From Bryopsis sp. KO-2023 (taxonomy: Eukaryota > Chlorophyta > Ulvophyceae > Bryopsidales > Bryopsidaceae): a stretch of 64,000 bases of DNA. The stretch spans positions 4,836,001-4,900,000 of the forward strand of contig BSYQ01000004.1 of NCBI GenBank assembly GCA_030272585.1, given 5' to 3'. Below the pieces are notes generated by a model. It searched no databases and was not told where the DNA came from. It was given only the letters and a program-made list of their open reading frames with translations. Position numbers and translations under genes: made by a program. The first letter of the stretch is position 1. Each line of letters opens with the position of its first letter. Positions 34,589-46,267 of this stretch are shown one piece after another.

Positions 34589-37432
34589 ATGGTAACCAGT
34601 CTTCCAAGGAGGACTAGCTTAGGGTTCACTGTCGCTTTGATCATCAGCAGCTTCCTCTCTGGGACCGCCTCGATTAGAACAGAGGTGGTGAAGAACTGCG
34701 ATCAATTAAAAGCGACCCTGAAATCCAAGCAGCTTGTGGATAAGGTCATCATCAATGGGAACATTCGATGCACAAGAAACACATGGTCGGAGACCGTGGT
34801 TGTCAGACAAAACCTGATGATCGCTGGCGGATCGTCGAACCCCGGCAAAAAAGCTTCGATCGACTGGTCTGACACCAATCAGGTGATCTCTGCCGGGGTC
34901 GGGGTCATGATCACATTCAAAAACCTGATTCTCATGCAAGACTTCCTGGGAGTAGGTGGATTGAACGTGGCGTTTCTGAGTGCCGACGAGGGTGCCGAGG
35001 TAACATTCAAAGGTGGGGAATTTGGGCAAACTGTTCGACACACACACACACAGGCATCGTTTTTGTGGGGAGCTGTTATGCACAAATAGGACTCGGAATG
35101 GTGGTCTGATCGGGGTTGATTTCATGTTCAGGGGTTGCTGTCGGCGTCCGATCTTGCCCGCAAGCTATCGGGCAGTACGACTTGGTTTTGGAGAACCTCC
35201 CTCGCCCGCTTCAAATTCGAGGTGCTCAAGAGGCGAAACGGATCGACAACGATGGTCTCAGAATAGTGGATGTAGCTTTCACCCCATCAACCTCCACTTC
35301 CCTGTGGCGAATGTGCAACACGGTGTTTCTGTGCTCCGTTCAATCCCCGTTCAATGACATCTTCGCCCAAGTGTTTGAGAAGAAAGCCAACAGAGGGAGC
35401 TGTCCGGGGCCCACCTTCGAGGAGATAGCTGTGTTGGAAGCGAGCGCACCCCAACAAAAGATCGAGCAACCTGGCGATTCGAATAATATATGGTTGGCGG
35501 CACTGACGACTGCGTCGACCCTGGTGCTGGTCATCTTGACGGGGTTGGTGTTCCATAAATTCATTTACCCACACATCAGAGGTAAAAACAAAGACCGGAA
35601 CGGGGGCGGTGGCGACAATGAAGTCGTTCAGAAAGACGACGACATCATCACCAACAAAATCGCACCCGTGAGCCCAGTCAAAGCCATGTCTGGGCTAAAA
35701 ATGAAACTGACGGACATCGAGCTAGGTGCGCCCCTGGGTAGAGGTGGATATGGGATAGTCTACCAGGGCTACTATCAAGGGATGCCGGTGGCGATCAAGG
35801 TGATCGACCACGAGAAGGGGAAAAACCTCTCGGAGAGCGGTGTCCCCCTGGAGGCGTACCTGAGCCAACAGATGTACCATACCAACATCGTCCAAACATT
35901 CTTGTACCAGACGCACAGAATCGGGGACCTATACGGAGGTTCGGAGGCGATGAAATTTCAAGCCAGCATTCCGGGGAGGGACGCTCAGATGGACACTCAG
36001 ATCATGTCCAGTCAGCTGTCCACCGACGGAGACATATTCAGCAACCTGGCTGCAGATTCCATGACCCCCGAAGAGTACAACTCTTATCGAACCTTCCTTG
36101 TGCTGGAGTTCTGTGATGCGGGGCCTCTGTCAAAAGCTATTCGAGACGGGCTGTTTCTGTACCACGAACCCCTCTGGAGACCTAGAATCATGGACATTCT
36201 ACTGACAGTGATGGACATCGCTAAAGCCATGAGCTATCTGCATTCCAAGCGGATAATCCATGGAGACCTCAAGCCAGAAAACATTCTGCTGAAGAGCGAC
36301 ATGGCCGACAGCAGGGGGTACGTGTGCAAGGTGGGGGATTTCGGCCTGAGCCGATTCCTGGCCACCAACACGCACATTGAAACGTTCACGCTGGGGACGG
36401 TGACTCACATGCCGCCGGAGCTGCTCAAGAACGGAATTTTGACCCCCGCTGCGGACGTCTACTCTTTTGGAATGTTGTTTTGGCGAATAATGTCAGGCCA
36501 GAACCCTTTCAGGCACATGACGCACAATGAAATCATGGTAGATGTTGTGAGCGGAAGACGGCCAGACATTCATGAACAGTTCCCGATCGAGTGCACTCGG
36601 CTGATTCAAGATTGCTGGCAGCAAGACCATAAATCCCGCCCGACATTCGTTCAAGTTGTGGAACGGTTGAAGGACATGATGGCACAGGTGGCCTCAGTGC
36701 AGGTGTGACTCCGAACACTCGGTTGGGTGCTCGAATCAGGTCTGACATAGACAACAGTGGGGTCAAGCCACTTTAAAGCCTTGAAACCTGTTCTGCGTTG
36801 GATTTGACCTCAGCAGCTGGCCTACTAAAAACTGTCGTTAAAAACTGTGTCAGCTTTGGAATGTCTGTCATGAGAGCATCACGTTTAACACAGCAATTCC
36901 TGTTGTTGTTTTTTTGCCCAGGCGCCACAGATTGTAGTAGAACCACAGATCGTAGTGGAAAGAGTTGGGGCGGGTGGAATGTCCTCAGGTGATGGATTCA
37001 CATCAGAATGCTCGGGGTTGGTGTCAGGAATGGAGGGATTTGACAAAGGTAAGACTTTCGAATGGAGGACAGCATCTATATATTATTATGTATATTTTTC
37101 TTGTGAAAAGAAGATGCCAACCATCTTGTTTCGGAATGTGATCGTTTGAGCTGCAATTGAAGCGGTGGTGGGTGAACACAGGTAGAAAGGCAGAGCTCAA
37201 GTTTTCGCCCGACCCCCCCCAGGACAACCCTGCGTGGGGACCTAATCAGATGTTTTTTACCAACACTCCACGCGATGAGGATTCCGACGTACCCTCCGAA
37301 ACACACACACATAAACATAAACGCTGGGACAGCGGGCAGTCCGTGGAAATCGATGCCTTTGGCTCCACGACAGACTTGGAGGTGATCGAAGAGAGTGCAA
37401 CCCGCGCAGCCCTAGCCACCCCACGCAAATGA
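34589..37432 (+). CDS. Receptor-like TKL protein kinase with beta-helix-type ectodomain
   Basis: Four exons: 34589-35012, 35132-36702, 36922-37048 and 37182-37432. They give 790 residues. A signal peptide (GFTVALIISSFLSGTAS) precedes a short ectodomain that resembles the N-terminus of the 16-exon surface protein. One membrane span lies at about 260-283 (IWLAALTTASTLVLVILTG). The kinase domain (about 338-658) has GRGGYGIVYQG, VAIKV (Lys near 364), IIHGDLKPENILL, VGDFGLSR, MPPELL and DVYSFGMLFWRIMSG. Ser/Thr-type DLKPEN and the overall fit place it in the TKL group. The HRD motif is HGD, so the Arg is replaced by Gly; the catalytic Asp, the Lys and DFG remain. An insert of about 50 residues separates the N-lobe strands. 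The tail repeats PQIVVEPQIVVE. It probably relays a cell-surface signal; the ligand is unknown. Confidence 0.9.
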
Positions 37433-38584
37433 AACTGCTGACCACACATGCATTGGGAGCGCAGCAGGGGGAAAGGGGGGGGGGAAAGCATCAGTTGGTT
37501 TTTGTGTAATCAGTGCCAGTGTTTGTTATTGTTTCTTGTATCATGTAATGACAGTCTCTCCGTTCATGGGAGCGTGCAGAGTTGAATATTTCTATAAAAA
37601 AAAACATGCTTTGGTTCTTCCTGAGTAAATACACTTTTTTTTTTTGGAACTTTTATGGGTTTTTTCTTTTTCACTTCCATTATCTTTCGAGTGACGTCTA
37701 TTTTTGACGTCTTATGATTCTTCATCCGACGACAACGGATGCCCTTAGAGGGTGCATTGGGTCTGGGTTTTTTTGCTTTTTTTTGCGTTTTTTCTTTCTT
37801 CTTCTTCTACTCTTTTTTTTGTTGAATTGTGGGGGTGGTTTGACATGTTCGCTTATGTAAGTGACGAACAGAAAATTTCGATTGCTCAGTTGGTGTTGCA
37901 TGTATTGTGCTTTTGTGAAAATCTCCTCCAGTGCCTGTAGGAACAACAGGTTTTGGGCTCTGTTTCTTGATGGTCCGTTCGTTTGCTGTCTGGGTGTCTT
38001 GCCGCGATCCGGCGGCGGCGCGACGACTGTCAACGACCTCAGCGTTGACGTCTATTGTCCCCCCAACGACCATCATGAAGCGAGAACACGCGAATCGACG
38101 CAACCCACACAACGACCGCAGACTTTGACACTACCCACGTGCGTGGAATCTGGGGGCTGCACCTTGTAGAGGCAGAATCTCGCTTGGGACAAGTTTCTTG
38201 TATCGTTGACGATCAACACAATGACTCCCGCCCACTCGTGTGTCGAGATCGCCATAATAAGCTCACGAGTGCAACCATTTTTTACCATCTGAAGCGTACG
38301 TTTCCACGTCGCAATGGTTGCTTTCGCACCTCCCGACACCAATGACGTTGAACCGGTGGCTGGGTCCACCCCACAGTTGACGACGCCCCCACTTAAGTCA
38401 GGAAACCTCCAAGGTGTTGTTTGCGGCGACTGCGTCGAAACGCTCGCTCTGAAACGCTCGATATGAAGCACAGTCGTTTTGGCTAGTTCAAAAACACCCC
38501 TGGCTGGGATCACGTCGTTCTTCTCTAACTGGGTTGCCCACACCATCCCAGGTAATAACATATCGCTTCAAGCAAAGGGAAAAA
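37433..38584. other. Spacer, with a possible minus-strand ORF
   Basis: 3' flank of the kinase gene, then T-rich DNA. A minus-strand frame (38073-38561, up to 162 codons) has balanced composition and might be coding, but I see no start context, family or splice partners. CACGTG near 38136 and TGACGT motifs near 37692 may be regulatory for the next gene. Confidence 0.35.
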
Positions 38585-39763
38585 ATGGCAGGTCAGCGAC
38601 ACCCGAGGACGATGCGCCTTCCTCCGACGACTTCCGTTCTGTGAGTGACAGCCAGCAAACCATCGAAAGTTGCGACATCCATGTTGCTCGGCTCCCAGCG
38701 TTGGTATCCCCACAGAACCTTGCCTGCCCATTCCATTCTCGAATTCTGACCATGCTCCTCTCGTTACCACCGATCAGTTTCGCACGTCCCTGCTGGCTCG
38801 CCGCTTTCCTGGCCTGAAGGACATGCGGGACGAAGACGTCGCGCCAGTGATTCTCATGGACAGGAAATTGGGAAACTGCGAAAACACGATCAGGTCCAAA
38901 ACCTATCCCAAATCTGAATTCCAGCCCGCACAAAAGGTGCTCTTTGAGAGTGCCTGCGGCAGCAAGAAGCCATTCCGTTATATCAACCCGCACGAAGCGA
39001 AAGGAGGCGTCGTGCGGAAGCCAGAGGAGGTGAGCTCTCTCTTGTGTTGTGTGTTTCCACCAGATTGTGAATGTGGAAGGTGGCTGTTATGTGCAAGCGT
39101 TATGCATCACGTTCTTACCTCTTCGGCTCTTGCAGGCGTTTTCCAACATGTTCAGTCCTTTCAGCGCCGACCATGATGATTACGCAGAATACAAGTACAC
39201 CGACGAAAGCAAGCGTTTGGATCATGGATTCATTCCAGCTTCTCCCAGCGAGGTAGCAAAACCAACGGTTGCACAACACATCACAGAAAATCAGTGTCGG
39301 CGCATTGGTCCCAGTTCAATCAGAAATTACAGTGTGGAAGAGAATATCATTTTCTTATTCTATATTATATTTCTTTCATTCTTTTTTAAAACTGTCACAT
39401 CTACAGTACTGCTGGGTGAAATATCAGCCAATCCACAAGATAATCACAACCCCACAGCGAAAAGAAAACTCTCCTCCATAATGTCAAACTCCCCTTTCAA
39501 ATAAACAAAATAAGACTAGCCTGTGCAAAACAATAATTCCATTTCCAGCTTTGCTGCTCTGCAACCGATCGACAATTCAATCGATTGAATTTTGAATGAT
39601 GGGTTGAAAGGCAAAGAAGACCATTCGCATCAAAAGCTTCATGACGTCGGCTGATGAGGAAACGCTGGCTGCCGAACGAACCATGATCAAGACCAAGGCG
39701 ACACACATGATGTCTGACTACAGAACGATCTACCGTTCAAGAAGGGGTCAGCGATTGGTGTAA
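38585..39763 (+). CDS. Unrecognised 218-residue protein
   Basis: Four exons: 38585-38640, 38699-39029, 39136-39252 and 39611-39763. All have in-phase junctions. The protein is soluble and basic, with no signal peptide or membrane span. Distinctive stretches are FRTSLLARRFPGLKDMRDED, SKTYPKSEFQPAQKVLFES, KPFRYINPHEAKGGVV, YAEYKYTDESKRLDHGF and a basic C-terminus SDYRTIYRSRRGQRLV. The Tyr/Pro/Lys-rich, unfolded look recalls small axonemal or microtubule-lumen proteins, but that is only an impression. The second-exon acceptor (38698) was picked because it alone keeps phase with the 18-codon first exon. The last-exon acceptor has a weak pyrimidine tract. Confidence 0.62.
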
Positions 39764-39764
39764 G

Positions 39765-39804
39765 AAAACCGCTGAAAACCGCTGAAAACCGCTGAAAACC
39801 GCTG
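39765..39804 (+). repeat. 10-bp tandem repeat, four exact copies
   Basis: AAAACCGCTG is repeated four times, starting one base after the stop codon of the 218-residue gene, so it lies in its 3' UTR. Confidence 0.95.
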
Positions 39805-41938
39805 TAACACACTTTTCTGTTTTCGAAAAAAAGTGATTCTTGCCTGGAACTGAGAAATTGTACATCTGGAAGTAAACAGCTGTCCTCCCCAGAAGCTGGA
39901 GAACAAAAGAAAAATATACACCCCTGAACGAACGCCCTGGAATATCCACCCCTGTCCATCGAAATGACACCTTTTTGTCTTTTCCTACCCAAATCATAAA
40001 GCAAAACAAAGCCCCCTTTTGAATCAACCCCCCCCACACGATCGGAATAACAACCCATTTGTTTTTCTCCACCTCTTTTTTTTCGTTTCGATTTGCTTTC
40101 GATCTTATCCTCTCTTACAACAGAACAGTTCGTGTGTATACATCGACATGCACATGTCCCTCACTCTTTTTCTCCCTCAAAAAAGAGTGAGAGGGGAAAA
40201 TACCACACACACATAGACAGACAGATAAATCTCCCAATTGTGCTAGGTTGGTCCAACCTCGACACTATTTTTTTTTTCAATCTTTTTTTTCTACCCCCCG
40301 GTTGCTTCTAATTTTTTCTCTTTTTCGTTTTTTTTTGGTGTGTGTGTGTGTGGTGGGATGAAAATCATGAAAGCCAGTCTGCTGCTTTGTTCGCCTGTTG
40401 ATCCAGTTCTGTGTCTGACTGTTTTTTGGCCTCTGCAACAGCCTTGTACGCAGCTTTCCCTACAGGGCTTTTTTCGAAGTTCTGCTGCCGAGCAGCTGCC
40501 TGCCGAACAAACAAAAAACAACCGAAAACCATATTTCACCATCTCTGATGCGATCGCACCTGAATATCTATTTTAAAAAATATATATGGAGCGACACACA
40601 GAGTTTGAATGCTGCTAGATTGACTGGATTTTAAAGAAAAAAATAATAGTTTTTCTTTTCCCATAACAATCGGCCTTGCTCGGATCACCCCAAAAAGAAA
40701 GTCACCTCTGTCCTGTTTGAAAATATGTTTTGTTTTGTGTTTCTGTTTTCAAACAGGTCGAAACTTCCAACCAAAAAGTGATGTGAAAAAACACACACAA
40801 AAAAAGAACATATATATATAAATATAAACAATTGCCCCCTCAGTTTTCCAAAGGGTTTTTCTTCCAGCGATTTTGAGTGCTGAACCGTTCAAAAGAAAAT
40901 CAGTGGCACAGCACTGCCCATGCTCTCAAAAAGAGTGTGAACATCCTTGAAAGGAAGGGGGGAAAGAGTGACCTTTTCAACAAAAAAAAAGTGACCTTAC
41001 CGCATCTGCAGCTCTGTCTTGGGCTGCCCTATCCCGGCTGGCAAATTGCTCACTATCTCTGGCAGCAGGACTCGAAAATTTGAAAACGAAAACCCCAAAA
41101 GAACGTCTCCACCCAATTCTATATTTTACACTCTTCCCAATTTTCACCCCACAGACAAAACAAAAATCCAGGTGAAAATTTCAAAAAAAAATTCTAAGTT
41201 TTGGTGCCTATTTATAGCTTTGGCGCGGAAAGTTGAAAGTTGGGCCACCATCGCTCGATTGGACTCAGCTGGGCAAAAAAAAAAAAAAAAAATGCCAGGG
41301 GAGGGGGGAAACAAAGTGAAAACACTTACGATTGCGGTCCGCCACCCAGAACATGCCCAGGCTGTTTCTTCTCCGGACAGCAGCAATTCCCCATCGTTCG
41401 CAAAAAAAAACCTGCGTAAAAGCGGGGATATGCGGAAAAAAAAGCCAGAAAAAAAAAGGTCCCAAACCGCACCAAAGAAACCAACAGTAAAGAGAAAACG
41501 TCACGTATTCGCTCCACGAGGATGCGAATCGACGAGTGGGAAATACACTAAAAGTATCGTATCGCTGTCAAATCCGTGGAGGAAAATTTTGAAAAAAAAT
41601 CCGGTGTCGCTGTCAAATCCGTGGAGGAAAAATCTCGTTTACACACCCCTCCAGCGTTTTTTTACTCTTCGTCACCGCATTCTTATCGCTGCGTCACAAA
41701 ATCGGCGCATCGTTGTCGGAGCAGAGTGTGGCAAAGACGATCGATTTTTGCGCCCAGGAAGAAACGCGACCACAAGGGCGCTCCCGAGCCTCTTTTTCTA
41801 TTGTTCGTCCTTTTTTTCCCGGTGGGCTTTTTCCCCCTTTCTCTGTGTTTGTGCGTGTTTTTTTTGGGGGGAAATTTCGGAAGCATTCTGTTGAGGAGAA
41901 GGACGCGCGAGCACGACGCCGACGACGACCTGAGCAGC
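39805..41938. other. Upstream region of the RING ligase gene
   Basis: A/T-rich with purine tracts. A long open frame over 41019-41894 is rich in K, N and R and gives no protein-like blocks, so it is treated as chance. A 22-bp segment is duplicated in tandem (about 41568-41589 and 41610-41631, CTGTCAAATCCGTGGAGGAA), 42 bp apart and about 310-370 bp before the RING gene ATG. It could be a promoter duplication. Confidence 0.45.
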
Positions 41939-42502
41939 ATGTCAGCAGCGGGGCCCGTCGCGCCGAACGGTTTCCCTCCGGCGGAATCTCAAACCAATCG
42001 AGTCGCGGAGCAACAAAGCCAGCAAACCGGCCCCGTTCAGGGACAAGGCTTTCCCGACGAGGATTCCTCCCCGTTCGAATGCAACATTTGCCTGGAGCTG
42101 GCGAAAGACCCCGTCGTGACGGTGTGCGGGCATCTCTACTGCTGGCGATGCTTGTATCGTTGGTATTCGGAGCAAGGTGCCAACACGTGTCCCGTGTGCA
42201 AGGCTGGGCTCGACGTGAGCAAAGTAATCCCAATTTACTGCAGGGATGCCGACGCCCCGTATGGTGATGGGAAGGACGCTATTCCCGATCGACCCCAGGC
42301 GCAGCGACCTTTGCCGGTCGCCAGAACGGTTCACGCGGAGCCTGCGCAAGGACAGCAACCGGGGATTCTCCCCACGCTGTTCGGAATCCACGGAGGTGGA
42401 CAGGGTGCACCCATGACGCCCGAGCAGCAGCACCAAGCCTTCCTCTCGAGACTGTTACTGCTGCTGGGGTCTTTCGTGATCCTTTGCTTGCTTCTGTTTT
42501 GA
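41939..42502 (+). CDS. RNF185/RNF5/RMA-type ER membrane RING E3 ligase
   Basis: Single exon, 187 residues, the usual length for RNF5/RNF185/plant RMA. A C3HC4 RING lies at about 46-90: FECNICLELAKDPVVTVCGH, LYCWRCLYRW and NTCPVCKAGL. All eight zinc ligands are present. Directly after comes the family motif VIPIYCRDAD. A linker leads to a C-terminal tail anchor (LLLLLGSFVILCLLLF). Members sit in the ER membrane with the RING in the cytosol and ubiquitinate misfolded membrane proteins (ERAD). The start is the first ATG giving a normal length. Upstream in-frame codons back to about 41576 are compositionally unlike the protein. Confidence 0.92.
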   Translation: MSAAGPVAPNGFPPAESQTNRVAEQQSQQTGPVQGQGFPDEDSSPFECNICLELAKDPVVTVCGHLYCWRCLYRWYSEQGANTCPVCKAGLDVSKVIPIYCRDADAPYGDGKDAIPDRPQAQRPLPVARTVHAEPAQGQQPGILPTLFGIHGGGQGAPMTPEQQHQAFLSRLLLLLGSFVILCLLLF

Positions 42503-43600
42503 ATCCCTGACCGCTGACGGGAGGGGGGAAATCAGAAGAAAAGGAAGAGGAGCAACCAATGGGCGAGCGTCTTGAGGAATTGAAAGTGATGGGTTTGGGT
42601 TGACCCGACGAATTGACGTGAACGTCAAAGGAGGGGGAGGAGGGGCTGGCGGTGTGGGTTAATAAATTCAGTGCAGCATCTTTTTGGAAAAAGGGGGGTG
42701 AGGGAATGGGGATGGGGAGAGTTGGGGAAAAAAGGGGAAGGGTGTGGAATTCTTCGAAGCAAGGAAAGAAAAACGAAGGATGGAGAAGCAAAATATTGGG
42801 AAGGGTGTGGAATTATTGCTTTCAGGAATAATTCCATACCCAAGGTTGAAAGAAAAGAGGATGGAGAAGCAACATATTGGAAAAAAATATGTCTTTTCTT
42901 TATGATGATGCTCTTCCACTCATTTTTTTTTTCTCTTAAATCTTCTGGGTTGAAATCCTGCTTGGCAGTGTTTTTTTTTTTTTGCTTTTCTTCCCTTATC
43001 GACCGACCTCATGTTCCAACAGAAAAAAAAAAACGAAGAGGAAAAAAAGAAGAAAAAAGAAGCTTGGTTTTGTTTGCATAGAATTATGTGAGTTCTTTTT
43101 TTTTCCTGGAGGAAGGGGGGAACCCCCTCTCCACAAATCTTTAGGGAAAAAAATACTATAATGGAAAAAAAATATGGAAGGAGAGAAGAATGTTACGTTA
43201 TTATCTGTTCGTTTGTTTTTGGTTGTGTTTTTTCCTCATTTCCACAATTTCATTTTTTTTTGGTTCCTCTTCTCTACTCATGTTTTTCTTTTGAGAGGGG
43301 AGAGTGGTTTGAACGGGAAAAAAAATTATGGAAAAAAAAATGTTTTATGGATTTTGGGGGTGGGGAGGGGAAAAGGGAAGTAGGAGGTAGTATTGAGTGA
43401 ACGAGAAAAAGTGTCATTTGCTTGTTTTTGTTTTTTTGTTTTTTTTTTGGGGGGGGGGTTGAAGGAAAGAAAAGAAACGAGGTGCCACTGTAAAGCATTG
43501 TCTGAGTTTTATTTTTTCATTTTTCTTACGAGGGGGGGCGCTGGTCGTTTCAAATATGATGAAAGAAGGGGAAGGGTTACCAGAACCAGGAGTTAAAAAA

Positions 43601-43633
<33 letters not shown>

Positions 43634-45436
43634 AAAAAATGCAAAAAAAAAGGTTGAATTTGGAGTTTGTGTGGGCACTCCAGTTGTGCGATGAAGGAAA
43701 TATTTGTAAATGGAGGATGAGGTGGCCTGCCTTTTCCATGTAAAATTGAAAGGAAAAAGAAAGTTTTCTTCTCTCTGTGTTCTTTTTCTTTTTCTTTTCC
43801 ATCATATTTTCCTTTCCTTCCTTTCCTTTTTATTTTTTTCTGTTTTTTTTTTCCTCTCCTTGTCGTTTTCGCACATTTCCCCTCGATACTCGGAATGGCC
43901 TCATGTGGTTTCTCTTTTTATTCTCTTTTTTTTCTTTTTTTTTTCTTTTTTTTGGGGCCCTACAGGATATGTCATGGGCAACAAGGAAGAGTAAGGAGGA
44001 AGGCAAGTTTTGATTTTTTTTTGAGAAAAGAGTGAGAAGAAAAGAGTGACCTTTCTGGGTTCTGTAGCCCCACCAAAGAAAAAAAAGAAACATAACAAGA
44101 AACAAAGGACGGTGTTTTTTTTGTTTTTTTTTAAGTTGCAAATGAAATGCAAGCAGACGAACAATAATTCCTTTTTTTTCATTTGCTGGCCAAGAAAAAG
44201 GAACGTGTAATATGAAAAAGAAAAAGAAAAAGAGTGAGAGAAAGTGGGAGGACAAAGAAAAAAAGAGTGTGCATGACTCTCTATCTTTGGTTGTTTTTTT
44301 TTTGGGAGGGGGTTGGAAAAAAAAAAGAATGGCAAAAGAACAAAAAGGTTGAAAAAAATTCAGGGGCCCACATCGAAACTCAAAATGAAGATATAAATTT
44401 TGGAGGATGCTTGTCTTTTCAGCCATGTTGGTTTTCTTTTTTTTTTTTTGTAAACCTTAAAGAATGATTTGCTGATGATTGTCGGTACGTGTTCACACGT
44501 ATTTTTGCTCACCCCATTTCCCCCCCCCCCAACAAAAAAAATCAAAACATGAAGATGGTAAGTTACGTGTTCATGTTGCTGCAGTTTTTTCATTCTTTTT
44601 TTTTTGGAGTGGGGGTGGGGGGGGGGGGAGCGTATCAAGGACAGCTGCCACTGCATCTTATTTCAAGCATGGTTTTTTTTTCCGTTTTGCTATGCAAAAC
44701 TGATGGGTGATTTCAATGAAATTCTCGGGGGTGGGGTAGGGCCTGGGGGAGGGTGCGAACACGCAATAACGTATTTTGGCAGAAAAAAAAAGGATGAAAA
44801 TTATGGAAAACATCAGGGGTTCGAGAAGGGTTGGCCGAGCGACCAATGTTTTTTGGCTTTCGAAACTGAGGTGTTGCCAATAACTCAAGGAGCAAGGGAA
44901 AAGGAGACGGCGAAATATATATCTTAATTATAAATCTTAATCATATATCAAGATTATGGGTTTTCCTTCGGGTGAAAGGTGGCGGTTTCAGAGCCACTCA
45001 AAAATAGTTCAGAAATTTCACAGCAAAGGGGCTGTCTTTGGTTCTTTTCTTTTTTTCTTTTTTTTTTGGGGGGGGGAGAGCGAGGAAGGAGTGGGTATTG
45101 CTCTGAAAATCAGGGGACATATACAAGAAAATGAGAGAAAAAAGAGGAAGTTACAGCTGTGTTTTTTTCAACCCCAGACGGGTTTCTCTTGTCAGGAAAA
45201 GTGTCTTGAGTTGGGAGGGTGAAAACAGGGGGACGCTATTTTTTTGTTCATGTATTATTTTTCTTGCCTTGTGCAATTCTGCAGGGTTTGCATCTATACA
45301 GTTTGGAAAAAAGGGCATTTTTGTGGGAGGGGTGGATGGCGGAAATTCAAGGACAAAGGGGAAAAAAAATGTTGGATAATCGAAAGAGTGTGTGTGTGGG
45401 GAAAGCACCCCCTTTTCTTAGGTTTTTTGTTTGGGG
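42503..45436. other. Long low-complexity spacer
   Basis: Almost 3 kb of alternating A-, G- and T-rich tracts with no gene. A (GA) microsatellite runs at 43610-43632. A short G/A-rich segment repeats near 42725-42757 and 42798 (GGGAAGGGTGTGGAATT). The many Phe/Lys-rich open frames here are products of base composition. Confidence 0.55.
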
Positions 45437-46229
45437 GAGGATGGCTTCGGGACGATATGGAGTTTTGATGTGTATGGTTGTGGACCGAGTCCAATTGTAA
45501 AAACAGAGATTTGCAAAAGAATTTGTGGGGGCTTATCTTTCTTGAAAGGATTGGGAATCTATTGATTGATGGATGTTGAGGGTTGAGACTGATTGGTAGA
45601 TGTTGAAAAGACATGGTGGTGGTAGCCCCTCCAGTGCCAGCATGGGGTCTCTCTTGGTGGAGGTGTTTTTGTGGCAGGGATTAACTGTTGAGAATTTCCA
45701 GTAGGCGTCCAGAGGACACCCAGATTTTTTTGGTCCCAACCAGCCTGGAGCAAAAATCTCTTTTCCCAGCCAAACCCAAACATAACCTCTGTCTAAGAAA
45801 AGACATTGAATCAATTTGTAGATTGTTTGAACTCAATTGACACCTTTTTCAAAAAGACATTGAATCAACCGACCGTCGGAAAGAGTGATGCTTGTTTGGA
45901 AAAAGAATGACTAGCGAATTACAATCGAAGCCCAATTCTGTCAAGCACATTTGCCCTTCTTTAAAGAATCTTTGGTTTCTTTTTATTTATGTATACTTCG
46001 TTTTTTTTGGGGGGGGAAGTGTGGGTTGCTTCAAAACAAGAACCAAAGAAAGTGGAATTGGGGGATTCAACATGGAGAAAAAAAAAGTGCGAAAAGACAA
46101 TTTGAGGACGCTTCCTTTTCAAAGAAAAGTTGTCCCACAAACATAAAGTAAACTCTACTTATGCTTTTTCACTGTTGTGTTTCCTGGTTTGCAACTCCCC
46201 CCCCAAAAAATAATAAAAATAAAGAAAAA

Positions 46230-46267
<38 letters not shown>

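Noticed and set aside
38073-38561. 162-codon minus-strand frame
   Set aside because: Balanced composition, but no start context, splice partners or recognised domain; noted only in the spacer entry.
39765-39804. CRISPR-like short repeats
   Set aside because: Four head-to-tail 10-mers without spacers in a eukaryotic 3' UTR; a simple tandem repeat.
41019-41894. Open frame of 291 codons upstream of the RING gene
   Set aside because: Lys/Arg/Asn-rich composition from A-rich DNA, no protein-like blocks, and it overlaps the promoter region of the RING gene.
42503-45436. Many open frames rich in F, K or G
   Set aside because: Generated by homopolymer tracts on both strands; no conserved motifs or phased splice sites.
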